A stretch of 12,822 bases of DNA from JBEKTY01 sp049515555. GTDB taxonomy: Bacteria; Planctomycetota; Planctomycetia; Pirellulales; Thermoguttaceae. Below the pieces are notes generated by a model. That model searched no databases, had not been told where the DNA came from, and saw nothing but the letters and a program-made list of their open reading frames with translations. Of this stretch, positions 5,672 to 12,273 are shown piece after piece (positions within the stretch are counted from its first letter, which is position 1; each line of letters starts with the position of its first letter). The stretch covers positions 1 to 12,822 of the forward strand of contig JBEKTY010000197.1 of NCBI GenBank assembly GCA_049515555.1, in the 5' to 3' direction. The position numbers and the translations under genes are program-made.

Positions 5672-8662
5672 TTATCCGCCGTCATTCTTGACGAGTTTCG
5701 CAAAACCGGGATGGCCTCTCAACGCAACAAACGACTCCATCTTGTCAAAACTCTGCGACGGCTTCCAACCGGCCGCCAAGGCCTGCCGCAATGTTTCGAC
5801 CGTGAGCTCTGCGCACTGCTGGGCGGTCATGCCCGCCCGGGGGGAAACGCCGAGGGCCTTGGCGGCCATGGCCAATTCCTCGGCAACAGCGACTAGGTGC
5901 TGAGGATCGTTGGGCCACAGAGCCCTTCGGGCCAGCGCCACACGGGCCGCCTCGTCCGCACGTCCCAGTCGGCGCAGGACATGGCCGTAATTGTAATAGT
6001 GCTTGCTCAAGAAGACTCGATAGCGCAGGACCTGCGGCGCGCGCGAACTGGCGATCTGCTGCTGTTCGACCGCCCGCTTGTAACTTAGGGCCGCGTCGGC
6101 CGTCCGCTTGAGTTCTTCCTGGACAATACCCAAGTTGTTATAGATGCCTCCCAGACTGCTGTACAAATCGAGGTCGTGCGGATTCTGCCTGACCAGCGTC
6201 TCTTGCAGTTCCAGGGCTTGTTGGAAGGAATGCTCGGCGCCGGGCACCTGCCGACACTTGCTCTGTGCCAGGCCCAGGTTGTTGAAGCTCACGGCAAGAT
6301 CGTTCCGGTAGGATCTCCGGGCGGGAGCAGCCCGCATCAACTCACCCTGGATCTCGACGGCGTGGCCGTACGACGCAACCGCCTCGGCAAGCCGTCCCGA
6401 TCGCGACTGCACCGCGCCCAGGTTGTTGTAAGTCAACGCCAGGTCGGCCTTATAGCGTAGCTCGCCGGGGCGGATCCGGGCGGCTTTCGTTTGATGAACC
6501 AACGCCCGCTCGCACAACTCGATGGCGGGCCCCGGCTCATCGCCGCCGCGAAGCGCGCTGAGATTATTGAGCGACGCGGCGAGGTTCCGCAAGTACTCCG
6601 GATTGTCCGGTCCCAGCTCCAGCAGGCGCTCTTGAAGCCGGATCGCCTCGTGGAACGAGGCTTCCGCCTCTTTCGTGTCGCTGGTTGCGCTTTGCAGCAA
6701 TCCTAGGTTATTCTGGGAGAGGGCCAAATCGCTGATGAACTGCGCGGAATCAGGGGAGGCGCCGACCAGCTCCTTCTGCAAGCGGATAGCATCGTGATAG
6801 ACACGGCGGGCGGCGTCGGTCCGGCCGGACCGGCTGAGCACCAGTGCCAGATTGTTCTGGGAGACGGCCAGCCGGCAGCGGTAGTCCGGCTCGCGCGGAT
6901 TGTCGGCCGCCAGTTGCTCGAAGAGACGGATCGCGTTCTCGTGCGCCTCGATGGCTTCGTCGCTCGAGCCGGTCTCGGCGGCAAGCGTGCCGATCTTGTT
7001 GTAGGTCAGGGCCAGATCAGCGCGGAGAGTCGAGTTCTCCTGGGCTTGCTCGATGAAGCCGCGGTAATATCGCAACGTCTCCTGCAAGAGATCCCGGCGA
7101 ACCTGCTCTGCGCCCGGCACGTCGGCCAGCCGCTCGGCCAGCCGCGTGCCCAGGCAGTCGACCGCCTCCTGGGCTTCGCGGAAATGCTTCTCGGCGCGAA
7201 CGTAGTTCCGCACGGCTTTGCTTTTCTCGCGGGTGATCAACAGTGTGCTCACCGCCAACCCGAGCACGGCGCACAGGCAAACGGCCATGCCGGCGGCCGC
7301 GACGTGTTTGTGACGGCGGCCCCATTTCCCCAGCCGGTCCAGCAGGGTCGGGGGGCGGGCCATGGTGGGCTGGCCTTCCAGCACGCGCCGCAAATCATCG
7401 GCGAAATCCAGAGCCGTCGGGTAGCGCTGCTCGCGCTCTTTCGCCATGGCCTTCAAGACCACGGTCTCCAGGTCGACCGGTATCTTGGGCTGCAGCAGCC
7501 TTAGACGCCGCGGCTCGTCCTGCTCGATCCGCCGCAGCAGTCCCTGACCGGCGTCGCCGGGAAAGGCCGGCTCGAGGGTCAGAAGCTCGTATAACGTCGC
7601 CCCCAGCGAGTAGATGTCGGTGCGATGGTCCACCAGGGCCGATTGTCCCCGCGCCTGCTCCGGACTCATATAGCGCACCGTGCCGACGACGTCGCCCGTC
7701 CTGGTCAAAGTGGCGTCGGTCTGGCAGCGGGCCAACCCGAAGTCGGTGACCCACAGTTTGCCGTCGCCGTCGAGCAATAAATTGGACGGTTTGACGTCGC
7801 GGTGCACGACGCCATGTTCGTGTGCCGCATGAAGCGCCTGGGCGGCTTGGATCCCCAATCGCATGGCCGTGCGGAAGTATTCCCGCCGGTCGGCGGTCTT
7901 GGCGGTCAGGAACGAGACGCACGTGGACGGGGCAAGGTCGGCGACCGCTTCCGCGCCGCCGTCGGCCGACCCGGCGGCGGACGGCGACGGGCAGAAATCG
8001 ACGGTTGCGGCGCAGGCGACATCGGCCGCCCGGCCCGTGATCTGCGCAGAGTTTCCGCTCGGCCCGGCCCCCCGCGCTTTGCACAGTTCGGCGATCGCGC
8101 GGTCCAGCGGCTGACCGTCGATGAATTGCATCGCGTAGTAATGGACTCCCCTCTCCACGCCGACGGCGAACACGGAGACGATGTTGGGGTGATTCAGTTG
8201 CGCTGCGGCTTGTGCTTCGTGCTCGAAGCGGGCGATCTGCCTGGAATCCAGGACGGCCGCGAAGGGCAGCACCTTCAGGGCCACGCGCCGTCCGAGCGAG
8301 ATCTGCTGCGCCTCGTAGACCACGCCCATGCCCCCGCGGCCGATCTCGCGCAGAAGCCGGAAGTCGCCCAGGCGTCTGTCATCGCCGCTGGGCGGCGCGG
8401 CCGGCGCCGCCGGGCGGTGCGCCGAAGGGCCGAAGCCGGCCGCCGCGTCGTGCAAGGCGTCCAGGCCGTCCAGGTAGTCTTGCAGCGGCGCCGCCAGGTC
8501 CGGATGCGCCGTCAACAATTCTTCCCTACGCTGCGGAACGCCGTTCTCCAGCGCCACCAGATACCGATCGAGAACGTCCGTCAATCGGTCTTTCTGTTCG
8601 AGCGTTAGTCCCCGGATCAACGGCGGCTCGGCGCTGAGGTCAGGGGGGTCGAAGGCGTACAT
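5672..8662 (-). CDS. Transmembrane Ser/Thr protein kinase with TPR sensor domain
   Basis: This 996-residue protein has three parts. Residues 1-95 form a helical N-terminal region typical of planctomycete kinases. The kinase domain (about 99-430) is complete: the glycine loop GRGGMGVVYEA (108-118), the ATP-binding Lys130 in VALKVL, Glu149, HRDVKPSN with catalytic Asp289, DFG at 307-309, and the MSPEQARG activation-loop end at 332-339. Between the hinge and the next helix sits an unusual insert of about 65 residues (192-257), rich in Ala, Gly, Ser and Cys. A single membrane segment follows (about 454-476), then about eight TPR units (540-900) marked by recurring NNLG and related residues. The topology implies a cytoplasmic kinase and external TPRs that could sense protein ligands. 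The ATG lies 2 nt after the sigma factor stop, which implies translational coupling. The natural substrates to propose are the sigma factor and the downstream LEPR-xLL protein; this is inference. Confidence 0.95.
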   Translation of the reverse strand: MYAFDPPDLSAEPPLIRGLTLEQKDRLTDVLDRYLVALENGVPQRREELLTAHPDLAAPLQDYLDGLDALHDAAAGFGPSAHRPAAPAAPPSGDDRRLGDFRLLREIGRGGMGVVYEAQQISLGRRVALKVLPFAAVLDSRQIARFEHEAQAAAQLNHPNIVSVFAVGVERGVHYYAMQFIDGQPLDRAIAELCKARGAGPSGNSAQITGRAADVACAATVDFCPSPSAAGSADGGAEAVADLAPSTCVSFLTAKTADRREYFRTAMRLGIQAAQALHAAHEHGVVHRDVKPSNLLLDGDGKLWVTDFGLARCQTDATLTRTGDVVGTVRYMSPEQARGQSALVDHRTDIYSLGATLYELLTLEPAFPGDAGQGLLRRIEQDEPRRLRLLQPKIPVDLETVVLKAMAKEREQRYPTALDFADDLRRVLEGQPTMARPPTLLDRLGKWGRRHKHVAAAGMAVCLCAVLGLAVSTLLITREKSKAVRNYVRAEKHFREAQEAVDCLGTRLAERLADVPGAEQVRRDLLQETLRYYRGFIEQAQENSTLRADLALTYNKIGTLAAETGSSDEAIEAHENAIRLFEQLAADNPREPDYRCRLAVSQNNLALVLSRSGRTDAARRVYHDAIRLQKELVGASPDSAQFISDLALSQNNLGLLQSATSDTKEAEASFHEAIRLQERLLELGPDNPEYLRNLAASLNNLSALRGGDEPGPAIELCERALVHQTKAARIRPGELRYKADLALTYNNLGAVQSRSGRLAEAVASYGHAVEIQGELMRAAPARRSYRNDLAVSFNNLGLAQSKCRQVPGAEHSFQQALELQETLVRQNPHDLDLYSSLGGIYNNLGIVQEELKRTADAALSYKRAVEQQQIASSRAPQVLRYRVFLSKHYYNYGHVLRRLGRADEAARVALARRALWPNDPQHLVAVAEELAMAAKALGVSPRAGMTAQQCAELTVETLRQALAAGWKPSQSFDKMESFVALRGHPGFAKLVKNDGG

Positions 8663-8664
8663 GG

Positions 8665-9324
8665 CTAATCAAGCGGCTCGTAGATCTGTTTGAGTTTTTC
8701 CATCGCCCGCAGCCACAACATGCGGACTGCACCCGGCTTGCGGCCCATGCGATCGGCAACCTCCTCGAAGGACAGGCATTGCAGGTTGCGCAGCGCAATC
8801 ACGTCGCGGTACTGCGGCCGGAGCTTGGCAAGCTGGTCGGCCAGGGCCACGGCGCGCTCGCGCTGCTGAAGCCCTGCGCTGGGCGAAGGCCCCTGGTCGG
8901 CGAGCACCTGCGCCAAGTCGACCACGGAGCGGTCCAGCGCCGCGCTGACCTGTTCCACCGAAATGTCGCGTCGCACGTCCCGCTTCTTGGCCTTCAAATG
9001 GGTTTCGATCGCATGGTGCAGACAGTTGATCAATATCTGACGAAGCCACGCCAGCAACTCGCGCTCGCTGCAGCCGCGGAATTTCGCGAAGTCGCAATGC
9101 GCGGCCAGCATAGTCTCCTGCACGAGGTCCGACGGGTTAACACGCCGCCGGAGCCGCCGGTCGAGTTGCGTGCTCGCCAACACGGTAAGGTAGTTGCGGT
9201 AGACCTGCAGCAGTTGCCCCAGCGACTCGGCTTCTCCCCGGCGAGCCTTGTCGAGGAGCCTGCCGATGCAGGGGACCTCGGTTACGTCTTCGGGCGCCAG
9301 CATGCCCGAGATGAGGTAAGCCAT
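8665..9324 (-). CDS. ECF sigma factor, planctomycete-specific type
   Basis: This 219-residue protein is an RNA polymerase sigma-70 factor of the extracytoplasmic-function group. Region 2 spans about 35-105, with NPSDLVQETMLAAH (63-76), FAKFRG (79-84) and ELLAWLRQIL (89-98), the pattern of the planctomycete-specific ECF subfamily. Region 4 spans about 155-215, with LRPQYRDVIALRNLQ and a helix-turn-helix at about 184-208 (FEEVADRMGRKPGAVRML). The AGGGGAAGGGAACC leader provides a Shine-Dalgarno for the ATG at 9324. It heads the operon with the kinase and the LEPR-xLL gene. No anti-sigma factor is present in the window. In other bacteria some ECF factors without an anti-sigma partner are activated by phosphorylation by a neighbouring Ser/Thr kinase (the Vibrio EcfP/PknT pair is one case), and this arrangement fits that scheme. 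The role is inferred; the family is clear. Confidence 0.95.
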   Translation of the reverse strand: MAYLISGMLAPEDVTEVPCIGRLLDKARRGEAESLGQLLQVYRNYLTVLASTQLDRRLRRRVNPSDLVQETMLAAHCDFAKFRGCSERELLAWLRQILINCLHHAIETHLKAKKRDVRRDISVEQVSAALDRSVVDLAQVLADQGPSPSAGLQQRERAVALADQLAKLRPQYRDVIALRNLQCLSFEEVADRMGRKPGAVRMLWLRAMEKLKQIYEPLD

Positions 9325-9440
9325 GGTTCCCTTCCCCTGTCAGAAATAACGCAACCTAAACTAACGACTCGCAATACCCCCCAGAACGGGCCAGAAGAGA
9401 CTGTCGCTAAGCCGCGTCAGCAGCGGGTACAGACCCTCGA

Positions 9441-9446
9441 ATTATA
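9441..9446 (-). promoter_or_regulatory. Candidate -10 element for the sigma-kinase operon
   Basis: A perfect TATAAT occurs on the minus strand about 117 nt upstream of the sigma factor ATG, in a locally AT-richer stretch. There is no recognisable -35 hexamer at 16-18 nt, nor an extended -10 TG, so the assignment is tentative. If used, it gives a leader of about 110 nt. Confidence 0.3.
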
Positions 9447-9500
9447 TGCGACGGCGTCCACAAACTCCATAATAACCGACCCTGTGAAGTGTGTCCATCA

Positions 9501-9522
9501 GTTCCGCCGGTTACACCGGAAC
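9501..9522. promoter_or_regulatory. Imperfect palindrome upstream of the sigma operon
   Basis: GTTCCG at 9501-9506 pairs with CGGAAC at 9517-9522. A competing inner pairing of CCGGT with ACCGG around TAC is also possible. It lies about 55 nt upstream of the candidate -10 element at 9441 and could be an operator or simply a small hairpin. No factor can be assigned. Confidence 0.25.
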
Positions 9523-9877
9523 GTCAATCCCGCGTCTCCATGGAGGGTTCCCCTATCTTAAGGACGAAAAGCGACCCTCAATGCCACAGTTTTTTCAAAG
9601 ACATCCCAACATTTCCAGTAATCCGGGATAGAGAGCCTAAGTCCTTTGTACAACGCTCCGTAAACGTTCGTCGCCCACCCGACGTGTGACATCGGGCGGC
9701 GGATTCGTCCCAGGACAATGGCGGGCGCGAAGTTGCCTCTCATCAATCGCCCCCTCGCGGCAGATCGCGTAAAGCTCGAGTTTCCGGCGACACGGGTCGT
9801 AACGGATCTGCCGGTGGGAAATCGACGGTCTCGGCCGTCCGGGGTGGAAGGCACAACGACGGGAATGGAGGGAGAGC
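9523..9877. other. Intergenic stretch without a recognisable gene
   Basis: Short open frames on the minus strand (about 9558-9890 and 9637-9900) have no family resemblance and no good ribosome binding site. Only a weak dyad (CCCGA ... TCGGG near 9679-9697) was noticed. The right end holds the Shine-Dalgarno of the small plus-strand ORF at 9878. Confidence 0.5.
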
Positions 9878-10246
9878 ATGTTGGCGACACGACGCAACAA
9901 GGTGGGACAAGGGTTTCATGCCCTACTTATCAACGCTGTGCGCCACCTCGGCGGGAGTGTGGGCGTAAACTACTGCTGTCGTGATGCCCGTGGTGGCGGT
10001 GTCCAGGAAGTGCAGACGGTGTTCATAAGTTGCCCACGTGAGGCCTGGGTTGGCGAGTTCGGTGAACCGCAGAACATTCACCAGTATTTCGACGTGACCG
10101 GCCGCAAGTGGTTCCGGAATTGGGAACACCACTTGCCCGTAGGCCGGGTCCGATGCACCGGCCACTTCTTGGAAAGATCGCCCGGCTTCGAATGGATCAT
10201 CGTGAAGCGGCTGAGCGTTTCCCGGAACCGGGAGGGGCTGCGCTAA
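9878..10246 (+). CDS. Small hypothetical protein, 122 aa
   Basis: I do not recognise this protein. Two points favour this frame over the overlapping minus-strand frame at 9923-10324. A strong GGAGGGAGA Shine-Dalgarno lies about 6 nt before the ATG. The frame also ends exactly in the TAA formed by the left terminus of the 127-bp element, as happens at the element's other three sides. The N-terminal third is basic. The C-terminal part is rich in Trp, Phe, His and Arg (RKWFRNWEHHLP at about 77-88, GHFLERSPGFEWIIV at about 96-110), suggesting a small globular domain, possibly nucleic-acid binding. It has no membrane segment. It could also be a truncated relic of a longer gene. Confidence 0.4.
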   Translation: MLATRRNKVGQGFHALLINAVRHLGGSVGVNYCCRDARGGGVQEVQTVFISCPREAWVGEFGEPQNIHQYFDVTGRKWFRNWEHHLPVGRVRCTGHFLERSPGFEWIIVKRLSVSRNREGLR

Positions 10247-10369
10247 ATGACCTTGCACGATCTTGGGAGGGAAAAAGGGGACAGGCACCATTTGCCGGAA
10301 CGGCCCGGAGGGTGCTTCGCACAAATGGTGCCTGTCCCCTTTTTCCTAGAATCCCGCAAGGTCATTTAG
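10243..10369. repeat. 127-bp palindromic MITE-like element, copy 2
   Basis: Perfect 14-bp terminal inverted repeats (CTAAATGACCTTGC and complement) enclose perfect 23-bp inner arms at 10272-10294 and 10322-10344, which begin AAAAAGGGGACAGGCACC, around a 27-nt centre. The spacers between outer and inner arms differ (15 and 11 nt), and this fixes an orientation opposite to copy 1 at 1484-1610. The left TAA (10244-10246) ends the 122-aa ORF, and the right terminus supplies the TAA (10368-10366) of the larA-like gene. No target duplication is obvious. The arms here are better preserved than in copy 1. Confidence 0.93.
10272..10344. terminator. Possible bidirectional terminator in element copy 2
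   Basis: A5, a perfect 23-bp inverted repeat with a GC-rich base, and T5 give an intrinsic-terminator shape readable from both sides. It lies just after the stop codons of the convergent 122-aa ORF and larA-like gene. The 27-nt loop is longer than usual for an intrinsic terminator. Confidence 0.5.
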
Positions 10370-11637
10370 GCCAACTCGGCCAGGACGTAGGGGCCCTTGG
10401 GGATCACGGCAATTGTGGCTTGCGAGCCGTACTGGGCCAGCGACTCGCGAACGGCCGCCTCGACGCTAACGGCCGGCTCGACGAACAGCCGCCGCAGCAC
10501 GTCGGGCGGCAGGCCGTCGGTGACGACCCGCACCCGGCCCTTGCGGTACGCCCGCACGAACTCCTCGAGCTGCCACTGGTCGACGACGAAGTAGTCCTTG
10601 CCCAGGATCCGCTGCATGAATTCGTCCAGCGAACGGTTCTCGTCGAACAGGCTCTGGAAGTCGGGGCTGCCGATGCCTTCGCTCATGCCGGCCGCCAGGA
10701 TGATGGTGCCGCCGGGGCTGAGAATGGGCAGCGCCGCCACCATGCCCTTGACCGATTGGTAGTAGGTGGCGTCCAAGGGGTAGCCGGCGCCGCTGGTGAC
10801 GACGATATCGACCGGCTCGGGCACGGTGTCGGTCGTGACGCGGCGGGCGAACTGTGCGCCGCGAAGGAAGGCCGCCTCCATGTCGCCGGCCACCACCGAG
10901 AGGACCTGCCCCCGGTCGTCGACGACCACGTTGAGGATGAAATCGCAGCCGGCCATGCGGCCGATCCGCGTGTTCTCCTCGTGCACCGGGTTGCCGGCCA
11001 GGCAGCCCGCGCGGGCATTGGGATGCTCGAGGAACTCCGGCCCGTGCCAGACCTTGATCGTCTCCAGGGCCGCCAGGCCGGGGCAGATCAGTTTCCGCCC
11101 GCCGGAGAAGCCGGCCATGAAGTGCGGCTCGATCAGGCCCACGGTGATCTTCAAGTCGGCCGTCACGTAGCGGGAATCGATCCACGCCGGCACGCCGCGG
11201 GGCGTCTTTCCCAGAAAGCTGTGCGCGGCCAGGTCCCGCCCGGCGTGGTTCTCGATGCGGTAGTTCTCCGCAATCTCCGGGCCGACCATTTCCAGCCGTT
11301 CCTCGCGGGTGCTGGGCCGGTGCAGACCCGTCGCCACGAGGATCAGGATCTCATCGGGCGGGATGCCGGCCGATTCGAGCGTGGCCAACAGCGGCGTCAA
11401 CAGCAGCCGGTTGGGAACCGGCCGGGTAACGTCGCAAATGGCGATGCAGGCGTTGCGGCGGTCGCGGGCCAGTTCGGCCAGCGATGGCGTGCCCAGCGGC
11501 TCGGCCAACGACTGCTCGACCGCACCGTGCGGATCGGCCAGCGGCTCGGCCGGCTGATAGCCCAGGCACTTCACCACGTGCCGGTCCGGCAGTTCTACCT
11601 CCAGGCCGGTGCGGCCGTACTCCAGGCGGATCCGCAT
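10366..11637 (-). CDS. larA: LarA-family nickel-pincer racemase (lactate racemase-like)
   Basis: This 423-residue protein is a full-length member of the LarA family, whose founding member interconverts D- and L-lactate with a nickel-pincer nucleotide cofactor. It keeps the N-terminal DVTRPVPN (69-76), the ATGLHRP motif with His106, EPHFMAGFSGGRK with His172 and Lys182, and WHGP with His198. These four line up with His108, His174, Lys184 and His200 of the Lactobacillus plantarum enzyme at a constant shift of two, so the proton-transfer histidines, the cofactor-tethering lysine and the nickel ligand all appear present. Many LarA homologues act on other 2-hydroxy acids, so the substrate is open. 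The cofactor-making larB, larC and larE are not in this window. The ATG follows the small basic protein stop by 2 nt with only a weak Shine-Dalgarno, implying translational coupling. The stop TAA comes from the palindromic element. Confidence 0.9.
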   Translation of the reverse strand: MRIRLEYGRTGLEVELPDRHVVKCLGYQPAEPLADPHGAVEQSLAEPLGTPSLAELARDRRNACIAICDVTRPVPNRLLLTPLLATLESAGIPPDEILILVATGLHRPSTREERLEMVGPEIAENYRIENHAGRDLAAHSFLGKTPRGVPAWIDSRYVTADLKITVGLIEPHFMAGFSGGRKLICPGLAALETIKVWHGPEFLEHPNARAGCLAGNPVHEENTRIGRMAGCDFILNVVVDDRGQVLSVVAGDMEAAFLRGAQFARRVTTDTVPEPVDIVVTSGAGYPLDATYYQSVKGMVAALPILSPGGTIILAAGMSEGIGSPDFQSLFDENRSLDEFMQRILGKDYFVVDQWQLEEFVRAYRKGRVRVVTDGLPPDVLRRLFVEPAVSVEAAVRESLAQYGSQATIAVIPKGPYVLAELA

Positions 11638-11639
11638 CG

Positions 11640-11909
11640 TTACTTCTTGGCTCCCTTGGCTCCCTTGGCGGCGGGGGCGGGCGCGGCGGCCGCCGCGGCC
11701 TCAGCCCCTTCCCCTTCTTCCTCTTTCTTCTTCTTCTTTTTCTTCTTCACCGCAAGTTTGAAGACCCGCACCTTGGGCAGGCCCAGCGGGCTGCCGCCCT
11801 CCTGCCAGCGGTCGGCTTGCAGCAAGCGCCGTATTCGCTCGTCGCGGGTGAGCACGTTCCGAAAGCGAACCATCCCGGCTCGTACCCGCAGGCTCTTGTC
11901 CATTGTCAT
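11640..11909 (-). CDS. Small basic protein of the Planctomycetes/Verrucomicrobia/Chlamydiae type
   Basis: This 89-residue protein has a conserved-looking core at 1-54: DKSLRVRAGMVRFRNVL, then RIRRLLQADRWQEG and SPLGLPKVRV. It matches my recollection of a short conserved family found across Planctomycetes, Verrucomicrobia and Chlamydiae and suspected of a ribosome or RNA link. The tail is unusual: a run of eight lysines, then a short Glu run, then an Ala-rich stretch ending KGAKGAKK. This resembles the basic disordered tails of nucleic-acid-binding proteins. The coding DNA of the Lys/Glu run (about 11722-11750) is a purine-rich triplet repeat that can slip in frame. AAGGAG lies about 10 nt before the chosen ATG; a second ATG two codons later is possible. 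It is the first gene of a unit with larA. Confidence 0.8.
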   Translation of the reverse strand: MTMDKSLRVRAGMVRFRNVLTRDERIRRLLQADRWQEGGSPLGLPKVRVFKLAVKKKKKKKKEEEGEGAEAAAAAAPAPAAKGAKGAKK

Positions 11910-11951
11910 CTTCGTCGGTCTCCTTCAGCGTATAAGCATTTTAGGCCCTCT

Positions 11952-11980
11952 AGTATATCCCTACACCCGGCGGGCCACAA
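11952..11980 (-). promoter_or_regulatory. Candidate sigma-70 promoter for small basic protein and larA
   Basis: On the minus strand TTGTGG (11980-11975) and TATACT (11957-11952) are separated by exactly 17 nt. The -10 matches consensus at five of six positions and the -35 at its first three. The predicted start is about 35 nt upstream of the ATG at 11909, which leaves room for the AAGGAG Shine-Dalgarno. Confidence 0.5.
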
Positions 11981-12109
11981 GGGGATGGGGCAGCGGAGGC
12001 TGGCCACCCTCCGGGTGGGCTAGATAGGTCGCTATCGGCGGCACAGGAAGCCTGGTCGAAAGCCTCATTAGGGACTGCAAAACAATAACCTGCTCAAACT
12101 GCACCAAGT
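11981..12109. other. Short intergenic stretch with one hairpin
   Basis: No gene is seen. GCCACCC, loop TCC, GGGTGGGC (near 12002-12019) forms a hairpin with one bulged G, which may be another REP-like unit or part of the promoter-distal region of the leftward operon. Confidence 0.35.
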
Positions 12110-12251
12110 GTGGCACGTCCCTGAGCGCAGCGAAGGGCGTGATTTGCGCTCCCCGCCACGCCCTTCGCTACGCTCAGGGCGTGCCACCCCGATTCGTGAT
12201 TTGCGCTCCCCGCCACGCCCTTCGCTGCGCTCAGGGCGTGCCACCCGATTG
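12110..12251. repeat. REP-like hairpin cluster, one inverted and two direct copies
   Basis: The core CACGCCCT, loop of 11 nt, AGGGCGTG followed by CCAC occurs at 12157-12187 and 12214-12244. An inverted, slightly diverged copy occurs at 12110-12141 (GTGGCACGTCCCTGAGCGCA...). The two direct copies belong to a 57-bp tandem unit (12138-12194 and 12195-12251). The family shares the GTGGCAC edge with the 66-bp array at 3880-4077 but has a different stem. It lies between the stop codon of the leftward pterin gene and the promoter of the next leftward unit, so it may end or stabilise the pterin mRNA. Confidence 0.9.
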
Positions 12252-12273
12252 GCTCACGGCCCCGCGCCCGCCC

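Noticed and set aside
6794..8608. Long plus-strand open frames opposite the kinase gene
   Set aside because: They mirror kinase codons, show no family motifs and lack ribosome binding sites, while the kinase reading has complete catalytic motifs.
9923..10324. 134-codon minus-strand open frame
   Set aside because: Its start lies inside the palindromic element and it has no Shine-Dalgarno. The overlapping plus-strand ORF has both a strong Shine-Dalgarno and an element-supplied stop. It is not fully excluded.
10108..12027. 639-codon open frame on the plus strand
   Set aside because: It is antisense to larA, the small basic protein and copy 2 of the element. It crosses three unrelated features and its translation is Arg/Ala/Gly-rich with a Phe run from the poly-Lys tract. 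It is a by-product of high GC.
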